The notes: generated by a model not told the origin, from the sequence alone. DNA of 64,000 nucleotides from JANNNF01 sp963772935 (GCA_963772935.1 CAVYZK010000009.1:806001-870000); one strand, 5' to 3'. Numbered from the stretch's first letter, positions 44,802 through 53,823 are shown. A program made the numbers and translations.

Positions 44802-45651
44802 TCCCGTTTGATCGCACTCTCGTGCCATTTGTGCAGCAGCATATGCGACAGGAATGACAGTCCTGCAAAGATCACCACCCCCAAGACCCGCAATCAGCAC
44901 CAATGCCGCGAACATGCGCGGGATGTTCAGCCGATACCCGGCCTCAAGTATCCGAAAGGCCAACCCCGACCCGATCCCGCCCGTGCCCGCCACATACTCG
45001 GCAACAATCGCGCCGATCAGGCTAAGCCCCCCCGCAATCCGCAAGCCGCCAAGGAAATAGGGCAAGGCCGAGGGCAGTTGCAGAAACCGCAGCCGCTGCC
45101 ACCGCGTCGCGCCATAGATGCGGAACAGATCGCGCAGGTTATGGTCGGTGGAGTTCAACCCAAGCGTCATGTTCGACAGGATCGGAAAGAACGCCACGAT
45201 CCACGCGCACAGCAGCAAGCCCGACGGTCTTGTTGTCGACATAGATGAAGATCAGCGGGGCCACCGACACGATGGGTGTCACTTGCAGGATCACGGCATA
45301 GGGGTAGAAACTCATCTCGGCGAATTTGCTCTGGTTGAACAAAACCGCCAGTCCCACCCCGCCAATCACCGCCACCGCAAGCGCCATCAGCGTGATTTGC
45401 AGCGTCACCAGCAGGGCGTCGAACAGCATGGCCCAATCGGCGATCAGCGTCTGCAACACCCGCCCCGGACCGGGCAGAATGTAATGCGGAATGTCGTTCC
45501 AGACCACCAGCCGGTCCCAACCGACAATCGACAGCACCACCACGATCAGCGGCAAGGCCCACCTTGCCACCTTCTCAATCCGCAGGTTACGGGCGCGCCG
45601 CGCCTCATCGGCGTCATAGGCGGCTTCAAGATCATGGGGCGCGTCGGTCAT
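44798..45651 (-). CDS. ABC transporter permease, NitT/TauT/SsuC type, two frameshifts
   Basis: About 283 residues after correction, with six predicted membrane helices starting at residue 30. The EAA loop is LRDLFRIYGATRWQRLRFLQLPSALPYFLGGLRI, and FFPILSNMTLGLNSTD is characteristic of this class. Extra bases near 45224 and 44885 break the frame in LIFIYVDNKTVGL and LVLIAGLG. The corrected C-terminus is LSHMLLHKWHESAIKRE. The class imports nitrate, sulfonates, aromatics and pyrimidine precursors. ATGA overlaps join it to the ATPase and the amidohydrolase. Confidence 0.87.
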
Positions 45652-46436
45652 GCGTGTTCCCCCATCGACTGCATCAGGGCGGCAGACACCACCTGCGCAT
45701 GGGCGGCGTATTCGACCGAAGTGCGAAAGGCCATGTCGCGGGGGTATGGGGCGGATACCTGAATTTCCTCGACCACCCGGCCCGGGCGCGCGGCCATCAC
45801 GATGATGCGGTCCGACAGGAACACCGATTCAAACACCGAGTGGGTGACGAAAATCACCGTGCAGCCGATCTTGGCCTTCAGCGCCAGCAGGTCGTTGTTC
45901 AGCTTTTGGCGGGTGATCTCATCCAGCGCGGCAAAGGGTTCGTCCATCAGGATCAGCCTTGGGTTCGTCACCAGCGCCCGCGCAATCGACACCCGCATCT
46001 TCATGCCGCCTGAGAGTTCGCGCGGATAGGCCCCGGCAAAGGCGTCAAGGCCGACAAGGCCAAGGGCCTGCATAACCTCAGCCTCGACACTCGCAAAGGA
46101 TTTGCCGCGCAGCCGGAACGGCAGATAGACGTTCTGCGCCACGGTGGCCCATGGCATCAGGGTTGGTTCCTGAAACACCACCCCCAGATCGGCGGCCCCG
46201 TGCCACAGGATGCGCCCCGAGGTGGGCTGCATCAGCCCGGCAATCAACCGCAGCGCGGTGGATTTGCCGCAGCCGGACGGGCCGAGGAGTGAGACGAAAT
46301 CGCCCTCATTCACCATCAGGGTCATGTCGCGCAGGGCGGTGACATTGCCGTTGAACACCTTGGCAATACGCGACAATTCCAGCACCGGGGGGCGCTGTCC
46401 AAGGGCAAGGGTCGGGCGTTGGATCAGATCATTCAT
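45648..46436 (-). CDS. ABC transporter ATP-binding protein, NitT/TauT/SsuB type
   Basis: 262 residues. It has Walker A LGPSGCGKSTALRL, the Q-loop in VFQEPTLMPW, signature ELSGGMKMRVSIARAL, Walker B LILMDEPFAALDE and a switch His in VIFVTHSVFESVFL. It is one of the few genes in this operon with no indel. It pairs with the single permease as a homodimeric importer. A 42-base hairpin lies between it and the binding-protein gene upstream. Confidence 0.92.
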   Translation of the reverse strand: MNDLIQRPTLALGQRPPVLELSRIAKVFNGNVTALRDMTLMVNEGDFVSLLGPSGCGKSTALRLIAGLMQPTSGRILWHGAADLGVVFQEPTLMPWATVAQNVYLPFRLRGKSFASVEAEVMQALGLVGLDAFAGAYPRELSGGMKMRVSIARALVTNPRLILMDEPFAALDEITRQKLNNDLLALKAKIGCTVIFVTHSVFESVFLSDRIIVMAARPGRVVEEIQVSAPYPRDMAFRTSVEYAAHAQVVSAALMQSMGEHA

Positions 46437-46445
46437 GGTGTGGCA

Positions 46446-46487
46446 GGCGGGGGGCAGCCAACGATCAATCGTTGGCCGCCCCCCGCC
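46446..46487 (-). promoter_or_regulatory. Large intercistronic hairpin after the binding-protein gene
   Basis: A 20-bp stem with a single A-C mismatch pairs GGCGGGGGGC-A-GCCAACGAT with ATCGTTGGC-C-GCCCCCCGCC across a 2-base loop. It occupies most of the 60-base gap between the binding-protein stop and the ATPase start. There is no T-tract, so it should stabilise or attenuate rather than end transcription. Confidence 0.7.
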
Positions 46488-46496
46488 ACGGCTCGC

Positions 46497-47504
46497 TCAC
46501 TGGGCGGGCTTCAGGTCAAGACCTGCGCCAAGGTTGGTGAACTGCGTGGTATAGCTGGCCTTGTAGTCCAGATCGGCGGCCACGACGCCCGCATCGACCA
46601 TCTTCTTGAAGAAGTCATCAATCTTGGCATCGGTCAGCGCACCGACCCCAAGGGTCAGACTGTCGCCCGAATCCACGATGCCCTTTTCCTTCATCGCGGC
46701 GATGGAATAGGCGATGCCTTCATCCGTCATTTCAGGATTGTCTTTCTTGATCAGCGCATTGGCGGCAGACGGATCGTTGTAGATGTAATTTGTCCAGCCG
46801 ATGTTCGAGCCTTCGACAAAGCATTTCACCTGTTCGGGCTTGTTTGCCACCGTATCGGCCATCGTCTCAATCGTGGTAGAATAGGCGGTGTAACCTGCAT
46901 CGGCGATCAGCCAGACATCGGGCTTCCAGCCGGTTTCCTTTTCGACGAAATAGGGTTCAGACGACAGATACCCCTGCATCCCCATGTTTTCATCGGCAAT
47001 GAAGGGGGCGGAGTTGTAGGTGTAGACCTCACGCTGTTCGGGGGTGAACCCGAAGGCCTTGATCATCCAGGCATAAAACGTCAGCACCCCCTGATCCGAG
47101 ATCAGGATCTTGTCCAGCGTCTTCAACTCCTCAAACGATTTCACCCGGCCCGGATGGGTCAGAATGACCTGCGGTTCCTTCTGGAACGCGGTGCCCACGG
47201 TGACAATTGGCAGCCCTTCCTGCACGGCGGAAAACGCGTCCAGCATCGAGCCGCCCATGTTGTAGTCGATCTTGCCCGCCAGCATCAGCGCGCGGTTGTT
47301 GACCTGCGGCCCCCCCGGCAGAATAGTCACGTCCAGCCCGCAGGCCGCATAGGTGCCATCCGCCACCGCCTGATAAAACCCGCCATGTTCGGCCTGCGCC
47401 ACCCAGTTGGTGCCGAAGGTGACTTTCGCATTTTCGGCAAAGGCTGGCAGGCCTGCCACCATCACCAGCGCGGTGGCACTGGTCAAACGGGCGATAAGGG
47501 TCAT
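46497..47504 (-). CDS. ABC transporter substrate-binding protein, NitT/TauT/THI5 (NMT1) type
   Basis: 335 residues from ATG 47504, which follows AGGAGA; longer in-frame starts upstream lie in the promoter. The signal peptide is LTSATALVMVAGLPAFAEN (cleavage about residue 23). The mature start VTFGTNWVAQAEHGGFYQAVADGTYAACGLDVTILPGG is the NMT1/THI5-like signature used for pyrimidines (HMP, formylaminopyrimidine), taurine and aromatics. It is the first gene of the operon that continues with the deaminase-like amidohydrolase, which favours a nitrogen heterocycle as ligand. Confidence 0.88.
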   Translation of the reverse strand: MTLIARLTSATALVMVAGLPAFAENAKVTFGTNWVAQAEHGGFYQAVADGTYAACGLDVTILPGGPQVNNRALMLAGKIDYNMGGSMLDAFSAVQEGLPIVTVGTAFQKEPQVILTHPGRVKSFEELKTLDKILISDQGVLTFYAWMIKAFGFTPEQREVYTYNSAPFIADENMGMQGYLSSEPYFVEKETGWKPDVWLIADAGYTAYSTTIETMADTVANKPEQVKCFVEGSNIGWTNYIYNDPSAANALIKKDNPEMTDEGIAYSIAAMKEKGIVDSGDSLTLGVGALTDAKIDDFFKKMVDAGVVAADLDYKASYTTQFTNLGAGLDLKPAQ

Positions 47505-47748
47505 CGGAAAATCTCCTGTCAGGTTTGAAGCGGTTTGATTCTGTTCACTCCAGATTAGTGCAGGCATCCGACGTGGCGAGGCCAGCCACGGCGCAAACTG
47601 CATCAAACCGGGCGAACGCCCGAATTAGGGCGCGGTGGGATGGGGCATCTGCATAAATTTTGGGCGCAACCGCCCGAATATCGCCCGCGATCTGGTCATG
47701 GGCCGTGGTCTGCCGCAAGCTGGCCTGCAAATGACAGAAAGACATCCC

Positions 47749-48142
47749 ATGCGCGCTTTGACCCCCTCCACGATCAAGCCACCCTTCGCCGCCTATTCCC
47801 ACGGGGTCGAGGTGCCGGCATCCTGCGCGGTTCGTGCTGACCTCGGGCCAGTTGGGTGTGGCCCCTGACGGCACCGTTGCTGCGGGTGCCCGCGATCAGG
47901 CCGACCAGTGCTTTGCCAATTGCGCGGCCATTCTGGCTGAGGCTGGCATGGGGCCAGCCGATGTGGTGCGCATCAACGCCTTTGTCACCGACCGCGCCCA
48001 TATGCCCGCCTACATGGCCGCGCGGGATGCGTGGTTGGCCGGGGTAACCCGCCTGCCAGCATCGACGCTGGTGATCGTGTCGGGCTTTACCCGGGCGGAG
48101 TTTCTGGTCGAGGTGGAGGTGACCGCCGCAAAGGCCGTCTGA
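47749..48142 (+). CDS. RidA/YjgF-family protein, one frameshift
   Basis: About 130 residues after correction. It starts MRALTPSTIKPPFAAYSHGVEVPAS; after an extra T near 47829 it continues RFVLTSGQLGVAPDGTVAAGARDQADQCFANCAAILAEAGM and VRINAFVTDRAHMPAY. The C-terminus SGFTRAEFLVEVEVTAAKAV carries the family Glu. It is divergent from the transporter operon and exactly convergent with the flavoprotein of the Nit1C cluster: its TGA is immediately followed by that gene's stop. Its imine hydrolysis activity would suit either operon. Confidence 0.85.
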
Positions 48143-49403
48143 TCAACCGGCCCTGCGCGCGTTATGCGGGGCCAGGCGCGCCACGATCTGCCCCGCCACA
48201 AACGCCGCATCCTCGCCCACCCCTAGGAACCGCCCGGACCCCCAGGTGTTCAGCCAGCCCAGCCCAAGGAAATACAGCCCCGGCACCTGACAGACACCGC
48301 GTTTATGCACCGGGCGACCGCCTGCATCCAGACAGGGCGCGTCCAGCCAGCCATAATCCGGGCGAAACCCGATGCACCACAGGATCGAGGTGATACCTTC
48401 TGCCACCGCATCAATCTGCGTGATCTCGGCCTCTGGCCGCCACAGTTTTGCGAACGGCGGCTCCACAGGCGCATCAATGCCGTTGGCGGCGATATAGGCG
48501 TCAATGGTCTGGCGGATGCCGACATAGCTGCGGTCGGCGTCGTCGAGGTTCTTTTCAAGGTCCGGCAGAAAGCGGATGGTGCCGCCCTCTATGCCCGCCA
48601 CCGACCCATAAAGTCGCAACCCATCCAGCGCAAAGCGGCGCAGATCAATCTCATGCCCGCCATCGCGGCCCGACATGTAATGATTGGTCTTGGCGACCGC
48701 CGCCACCGGGTCGGGGTGATCGGCGATGGTCAGGTCATAATGGCCCAGATCATAAAGCCAGTCGGTGGCGTCGCGGCCCCGGTACATGCGCGGACTGCGC
48801 GGGGCCGGACCAACCGCAAGGCGCACATCACGGCCTGCGATCCGCATATCCTCCATCAACTGCACACCTGATTGCCCGGTGCCGACGATCAGGCAAGTGC
48901 CGTCCGGGATCTGGTCGGGGCGGCGGTAGGATTTGGAATGGATCTGGGCAATGGACGGGTCAAGTGCGGAGGCATAGGGCGGCACGATGGGCGTGTCATA
49001 CCCGCCCGACGCTACGATCACATGATCCGCCAGATACCCGCCCGCCGAGGTGTCAACGTCGTAGCGGCCATCGTCGCGCAGGGCCGACCCGCGTCACCTC
49101 GACACCCTCGTACAGCGGCGGATCAAAGCTGGCGGTAAAGCCGTTCACATAGTCGATGATCTGGTCTTTCACCATGAACCCATGCGGATCGTCCCCCGCA
49201 TAGGGAAAATCCGGCAGGCGGCATTGCCAGTTGGGTGTGACCAGACAAAAGCTGTCCCAGCGGTTTTCCTTCCACGCATGAAACGCGGTAAAGCGTTCCA
49301 GCACCACATGATCTACCCCTGCCCTGCTCAGATGATAGCTGGCCGACAGGCCCGCCTGCCCCGCCCCGATAATAAGAACAGGGGTGTAAGTGCGGTTCGT
49401 CAT
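48143..49403 (-). CDS. nitH: MSMEG_0569-family flavin-dependent oxidoreductase (NitH of Nit1C), one frameshift
   Basis: About 419 residues after correction. The FAD motif is VLIIGAGQAGLSASYHLSRAGVDHVVLERF near the N-terminus and the NAD(P) motif is CLIVGTGQSGVQLMEDM in the middle. VCQVPGLYFLGLGWLNTWGSGRFLGVGEDA near the end is typical of flavin-containing monooxygenase-like proteins. An extra base near 49085 breaks the frame after VEVTRVG. Start ATG 49403 has GAGG upstream; ATG 49415, overlapping the preceding stop, is an alternative. It is the last gene of the cluster and may oxygenate the cluster's unknown product. Confidence 0.87.
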
Positions 49404-49411
49404 GGCGGTCC

Positions 49412-49690
49412 TCATGTGATGGTCAGGCAGGTGACAATGTCTGCGGGGGCAAAGCGGCGGGCGCGGGCCTCTATCTTGGCGAGTTGGGCGGCGGCCGAAC
49501 TGCACGCATAGCCATAGCGCGCGGCCACCCTGTCTGACGCCAGCCCAAAGGCGGTGCGGCTGCGGGTCAGCAGATCCGCCACCGGGTATTGGGTGCCAGC
49601 CGCGAAATATTCGCGCACGATGGTCGAGGGCGAATAGCACCCCTCAACCGTGCCATCGGGCCATTGCAGGGTGAATGTGACCTCAGGCAT
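49412..49690 (-). CDS. nitG: MSMEG_0570-family nitrogen starvation response protein (NitG of Nit1C)
   Basis: 92 residues from ATG 49690. The core is VTFTLQWPDGTVEGCYSPSTIVREYFAAGTQYPVADLLTRS, then ARYGYACSSAAAQLAKIEARA; the CSSA motif with Cys and the YSPST segment are the conserved parts of this small family. No enzymatic function is known. It overlaps the AIR-synthase-like gene by eight bases and the flavoprotein gene (ATG 49415) by ATGA. The cluster order supports the assignment more than the short sequence does. Confidence 0.87.
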   Translation of the reverse strand: MPEVTFTLQWPDGTVEGCYSPSTIVREYFAAGTQYPVADLLTRSRTAFGLASDRVAARYGYACSSAAAQLAKIEARARRFAPADIVTCLTIT

Positions 49691-50654
49691 CGGCCACCTC
49701 ACGCGGGGCAAGGCCCAGATAGGGGGCTGTGGCATGATCCCAGACCGTGGCGGTGGCACCATCGCGCGACAGGCGCAGGGTTGAGCCTTGGGTGACCCGG
49801 CCAATTACCGCCGCGGTGATATCGCGGGTGCCACAGCGGTGCAGCACCTGCGGGGCCTTGTCCGGCGCCACCGACCACAGAAACCCAAAGCTGGGGAACG
49901 TGGTCAGCCACCGGGTCAGGGCCACGCCAAGAGGCAGCGGAATATCATCCACCGCAAGATCAATTCCCACCCCGGAACATTCCGCCAGCATCAACGCGGT
50001 GCCCACAATGCCACCTTGGCTGATATCCTTGCCCGCCCGCACCAACCCTGCCTCGGCCAGTTCTGCGGGCAACGTCATGTCCGCGCGCAGCCGCGCAGGG
50101 GGGGCCTCCAATGCGGCCTGCCAGTTGTCAAACGGCGCGCGGTAGGCCCCTCGATGGTCCACGGCGGCAATCAGCACATCGCCGGGCGCGGCGTCAAAGC
50201 TGGTGATCAGCGCCCGCGCATGGCCGATGATCGACACCGCAAGCTGGCACCGATCTGTCCGCAGGTTGGTATGCCCGCCCACAATCGGCACGCCGTAGGC
50301 CGCACTCGCCGCAGCCATGCCCTGCAACACCGGCGCGGCGGCATCAGCCCCCGGTGCCCAGATCGCGTTGGTGATCGCCGTGGGCCTGCCCCCCATGGCG
50401 AGGATGTCAGAGATGTTGACCATCACCCCGCACCAGCCCGCAAACCACGGGTCGGCCTCGATAAAGCCGTTGATGAAGCCTTCGGTGGCAAACAGGGTCC
50501 AGCCATCTGCCACAGGCAAAGCCGCCGCATCGTCGCCGGGGCGGCCCGGGCTGTTGGCGGTCAGCCCCAGCCCGGCACAGGCCGCGTCAATATCGCGCTT
50601 GCCCGTTATGTTGGGGTTTGCGGCCAAGGCTGCGGCCAGATCGTCCAGCGTCAT
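49683..50654 (-). CDS. nitF: Sll0787-family AIR synthase-like protein (NitF of Nit1C)
   Basis: 323 residues from ATG 50654. It has the PurM/ThiL/HypE fold signatures: PGDDAAALPVADGWTLFATEGFI (ATP/Mg Asp pair), GWCGVMVNISDILAMGGRP, IVGGHTNLRT and GKDISQGGIVGTALMLAEC. PurM-like enzymes activate an amide, carboxylate or phosphate acceptor with ATP. In this cluster it may activate the product of the nitrilase or radical SAM steps. It is coupled to the GNAT gene upstream (ATGA). Confidence 0.92.
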   Translation of the reverse strand: MTLDDLAAALAANPNITGKRDIDAACAGLGLTANSPGRPGDDAAALPVADGWTLFATEGFINGFIEADPWFAGWCGVMVNISDILAMGGRPTAITNAIWAPGADAAAPVLQGMAAASAAYGVPIVGGHTNLRTDRCQLAVSIIGHARALITSFDAAPGDVLIAAVDHRGAYRAPFDNWQAALEAPPARLRADMTLPAELAEAGLVRAGKDISQGGIVGTALMLAECSGVGIDLAVDDIPLPLGVALTRWLTTFPSFGFLWSVAPDKAPQVLHRCGTRDITAAVIGRVTQGSTLRLSRDGATATVWDHATAPYLGLAPREVADA

Positions 50655-51193
50655 GCCGCCCCCCGCCGCAGAGCCATCCACCCGGTCGCGGGGTCATGGA
50701 TGGGCGGGTAATGCGCAAGGCTCGCCTGCATCAGCATGTGGGGGGTGCCGTGAAAGCTCACCTCCTCCAGCCCCTGCCAGTGCAGCCGGGTGAACAGCGG
50801 CACGTTCTGCATCTGCACATGGGCCAGAAACGTCTCGCACCCTTGCGCATGGGCGGTGCCCACGGCCAGTCGGATCAGTTCCGTCCCCAACCGCCCCACG
50901 CGGCGATAGGCCGGGGCCACGGCCAGACGAGAGCCCCACCACAGCCCCGGTTCAGGCTGGTGGATACGGACGGTGCCCACCACATCATCGGCCTCGGATG
51001 CCATGGTGGAAATCGCAACCAAAGGCGTGGCGAAGGCATCCACCGCGTCGCGGTCATGCACACCGAAAATGCGCTGTTCGGTGACGAATGTCTGATGCCG
51101 CAGGGCGGCTGCCCCCGCCAGTTCCCAGCCTTCGCTGGCGCTGCGGATCAGGAAATCGGGGGTGACGAAAGCGGCGGGGCGTTCGATGATCAT
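50651..51193 (-). CDS. nitE: MSMEG_0567/Sll0786-family GNAT N-acetyltransferase (NitE of Nit1C)
   Basis: 180 residues. The acetyl-CoA site is visible as LWWGSRLAVAPAYRRVGRLGTELIRLAV (V..xxRxxGxG-like P-loop), followed by HVQMQNVPLFTRLHWQGLEEVSFHGTPHMLMQASL. In some genomes this domain is fused to the AIR-synthase-like protein; here they are separate but translationally coupled, which supports physical cooperation. Acyl donor and acceptor are unknown. Confidence 0.92.
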   Translation of the reverse strand: MIIERPAAFVTPDFLIRSASEGWELAGAAALRHQTFVTEQRIFGVHDRDAVDAFATPLVAISTMASEADDVVGTVRIHQPEPGLWWGSRLAVAPAYRRVGRLGTELIRLAVGTAHAQGCETFLAHVQMQNVPLFTRLHWQGLEEVSFHGTPHMLMQASLAHYPPIHDPATGWMALRRGAA

Positions 51194-52302
51194 GCGGTGA
51201 CCTGTGCTGAGCGAAAGCGTTCATAGGTGGCAAGCGCCGAACAGGCCCCGCAGCGCCCGCAGCCCGCCTTGATATCTTCGGCCCGCATTCCGGCATCCAC
51301 CACCATCTGCGACAACGGCCCCAACACTTGGGCCATGAAGTCGGACGTGGGGGCCGGGTGGCTTTCCAGCGGGGTGCCCGACACCGGAACAAAGGGCACG
51401 ACAAACGGGTAGACGCCAATCGCTGTCAGGCGTTTGGAGATGTCCAGAATAGCCTCTGCCGTATCGCCAAGGCCCGCGAGGATATAGGTAGACACCTGCC
51501 CCCAACCGAACACCTCAACCGCTGCGGCGAAACTGTCGAAGTATTTGTTCAGGCTGACCTGCGCCTTGCCGGGCATGATCTTGTGGCGCAACTCGGGCGT
51601 CACCACCTCCAGATGCATCCCCAAGGTGTCAATCCCTGCGTCCTTCATGCGGCGGTGCCAGGCGTTGTCCTCGGGCGGTTCGCACTGGCCTTGCAGCGGC
51701 AGATCGACCGCCGCCTTGATGCCAGCCGCCGATTGCGCCAGCACCAAAGCCCCCCGATCATCGCCCCGTGGCGTGCCCGTGGTCATCACCATGTGCTTCA
51801 CGCCGTCCAGTTCCACCGCCGCCACCGCAACCTCGGCCAGTTGCGCGGGGGTCTTGTGGGCGATGGTGCGCCCTGCGGCAAGGCTTTGGCCAATCGCGCA
51901 AAACTGGCAAGTTTTGGTGCGGCTGGCATAGCGGATGCAGGTTTGCAGCACGGTGGTCGCCAGCACATCACGGCCATGCAGAGTGGCGATATGGCTGTAG
52001 GGGATGCCATCTGCGGTGTGCAGGTCATAGAACTTGGGGCGGTTCGGAAAGCGCACCTGCGCCACCGGGGTACCATCGCGCAGCACGGTTGACGTGCCAT
52101 CAATGCCGGGGGCCTCTACCACATAGGGGGACTCGAACGCGGGCGCTGTATGGACCGGGATCATCACTGTCATACCATCAATCGTAATGGCCTTGTGGTC
52201 GGTTGGCCCTGCCCCGCCGCGCCTGCTTTCCATACCGGCACGCGGGTCCACCAGCCGCATGCCCCGGGTTTGCAGATCGTTGATCAGGGTGTGGGTGGTC
52301 AT
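51190..52302 (-). CDS. nitD: MSMEG_0568-family radical SAM protein (NitD of Nit1C)
   Basis: 370 residues. The presumed [4Fe-4S] ligands are in TCIRYASRTKTCQFCAIG, a Cx9Cx2C spacing rather than the usual Cx3Cx2C. GTPRGDDRGALVL and LEVVTPELRHKIMPGKAQVSLNKYFDSF resemble the BioB/LipA-type TIM barrel. The C-terminal CGRCGACSAL could bind an auxiliary cluster. The frame is intact, so the spacing is real. The reaction is unknown; context suggests processing of the nitrogen-containing product made by the nitrilase cluster. Coupled by ATGA on both sides. Confidence 0.92.
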   Translation of the reverse strand: MTTHTLINDLQTRGMRLVDPRAGMESRRGGAGPTDHKAITIDGMTVMIPVHTAPAFESPYVVEAPGIDGTSTVLRDGTPVAQVRFPNRPKFYDLHTADGIPYSHIATLHGRDVLATTVLQTCIRYASRTKTCQFCAIGQSLAAGRTIAHKTPAQLAEVAVAAVELDGVKHMVMTTGTPRGDDRGALVLAQSAAGIKAAVDLPLQGQCEPPEDNAWHRRMKDAGIDTLGMHLEVVTPELRHKIMPGKAQVSLNKYFDSFAAAVEVFGWGQVSTYILAGLGDTAEAILDISKRLTAIGVYPFVVPFVPVSGTPLESHPAPTSDFMAQVLGPLSQMVVDAGMRAEDIKAGCGRCGACSALATYERFRSAQVTA

Positions 52303-53243
52303 TGGGCATCCTCGACTGTCGGGGTCAGATGGCGGGTTTGGGCGGGGCGGTCGTCATGCAGCAAAGAAAGCAGTTCGGGGCGGGCATAGTGGCCCACCGA
52401 ATCCATCATGCGCTTGCGTTTGGTGATCAGCGCCATGTCCAGATCAGCGATCAGGATGCCTTCGCCGTGGGTCAAAGGCGGCACCACGTGGCGGCCTTCG
52501 GGGGTGATGATGCAGGTCATGCAGCCATCGCGCAGACCCTTTTGCAACGTGGTATCGGGGGTGATGCTGGCCACCTGATCGTCGGTCAGCCAGCCCGTGG
52601 CGTTGACCACAAAGCACCCCGATTCCAGCGCGTGATGGCGCATCGTCACCTCGATCTGTTCGCCAAAGATCGGGCCGACAAGGCTGCCGGGAAACTGCGC
52701 CACATGGATTTCCTCGTGCTGCGTCATCAGCGCATAGCGGGCCAGCGGGTTGTAATGTTCCCAACAGGCCAGCGCACCGATGCGGCCCACGGCGGTTGGC
52801 ACGACCTTCAGGCCCGACGCATCGCCCTGCCCCCAGATCATCCGTTCGTGGTAAGTGGGGGTGATCTTGCGGCGCTTCAGCACCAAGGTGCCATCCGCAT
52901 CAAACACCAGTTGCGCGTTGTAAAGCGACCCATGATCGCGTTCATTGATGCCCACCACCGCCACCACGCCAAGGCGCTTGCAAGCGGCAGACAGGGCAGC
53001 AGACTCGTCACCCGGCACAGTAACGGCCTGATCATAAAGACGAAGATGTTCCTTGCCCTGCAACATCGGCGGCAGCACAAAGGAAAAATACGGATACCAC
53101 GGCACGAAGGTTTCGGGGAACACCACCAACTGCGCCCCCTTGCCCGCAGCCTCAGCCAGTGCGTTCAGCACACGGTCCATCGTGCCCGCCCGAGAGGTCA
53201 GGTCCGGGGCAATCTGAACGGCGGCGGCGCGGATGATGGGCAT
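52299..53243 (-). CDS. nitC: Nitrilase, Nit6803/NitC family
   Basis: 314 residues. The Glu-Lys-Cys triad is visible: Glu in VVFPETFVPWYPYFSF, Lys in LVLKRRKITPTYHERMIWGQGD and Cys in GALACWEHYNPLARYALM. The C-terminal FPGSLVGPIFGEQIEVTMRHHALESGCFVVNATGW matches Synechocystis-type nitrilases. It hydrolyses a nitrile (cyanide-derived in organisms where this cluster has been studied) to acid plus ammonia or to amide. It is the hallmark gene of the cluster, intact and coupled to the radical SAM gene. Confidence 0.95.
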   Translation of the reverse strand: MPIIRAAAVQIAPDLTSRAGTMDRVLNALAEAAGKGAQLVVFPETFVPWYPYFSFVLPPMLQGKEHLRLYDQAVTVPGDESAALSAACKRLGVVAVVGINERDHGSLYNAQLVFDADGTLVLKRRKITPTYHERMIWGQGDASGLKVVPTAVGRIGALACWEHYNPLARYALMTQHEEIHVAQFPGSLVGPIFGEQIEVTMRHHALESGCFVVNATGWLTDDQVASITPDTTLQKGLRDGCMTCIITPEGRHVVPPLTHGEGILIADLDMALITKRKRMMDSVGHYARPELLSLLHDDRPAQTRHLTPTVEDAQ

Positions 53244-53291
53244 GGGGGGAACCTATGGTTGGCCGGGGCGGGTGTCGCCCCGGCAAAGGGG

Positions 53292-53774
53292 TCAGACGGT
53301 CCAGGTATCAATCACGACGGCATTGTCGCGCTTGTGCAGCAAGATGCAGTCCAGCACGTCTTGCGGCGCAATCGGGGTGATGCCGGGCAGCAGTGCCGGT
53401 TCGCCATGGCCGTACAGCGCCTGCAAGGCAAAGCGGCAGGCATAGATCTTGCCGCCTTCGCCCATGAACTTTTTCAGGTTGTTGCCAAAGTTCAGATGGC
53501 CCGGAAACGCCTCATCCCCCAAGGTGGGAAAGCCGCGCTGGATGCCAAGGGTCACGCCGGGACCGTAGAGCAGGATCGAGGTTTCAAACCCTTTCCGGTT
53601 CAACCGGATCGCGTTCAGAATGTTGACCAGACCGATGGAGCCTTCGAATGCCACGGTGTGGAATGTGACCAGAGCTTTTTGTCCGGGTTCGGCTTTGACA
53701 TCCTCGAACACCTTCTCCTCATAGTTGACGAAAAAGTCGCCGTCCTTGTGTGCGGGGGTGGTAACTGCTGGCAT
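53292..53774 (-). CDS. nitB: MSMEG_0572/Sll0783-family nitrogen starvation response protein (NitB of Nit1C)
   Basis: 160 residues from ATG 53774. Conserved stretches are DFFVNYEEKVFEDVKAEPGQKALVTFHTVAFEGSIGLVNILNAIRLNRKGFETSILLYGPGV and EGGKIYACRFALQALYGHGE. The pattern of short strands with GxxxxxxxLYGPGV recalls a DsrE-like small alpha/beta fold, but no function is established. It is the first gene of the cluster, directly downstream of the divergent MocR promoter region. Confidence 0.92.
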   Translation of the reverse strand: MPAVTTPAHKDGDFFVNYEEKVFEDVKAEPGQKALVTFHTVAFEGSIGLVNILNAIRLNRKGFETSILLYGPGVTLGIQRGFPTLGDEAFPGHLNFGNNLKKFMGEGGKIYACRFALQALYGHGEPALLPGITPIAPQDVLDCILLHKRDNAVVIDTWTV

Positions 53775-53823
53775 GGGTCGCTCCTGCTGATGGGGTGATT
53801 TGTTGCTCTTGACCGTAGGATTG

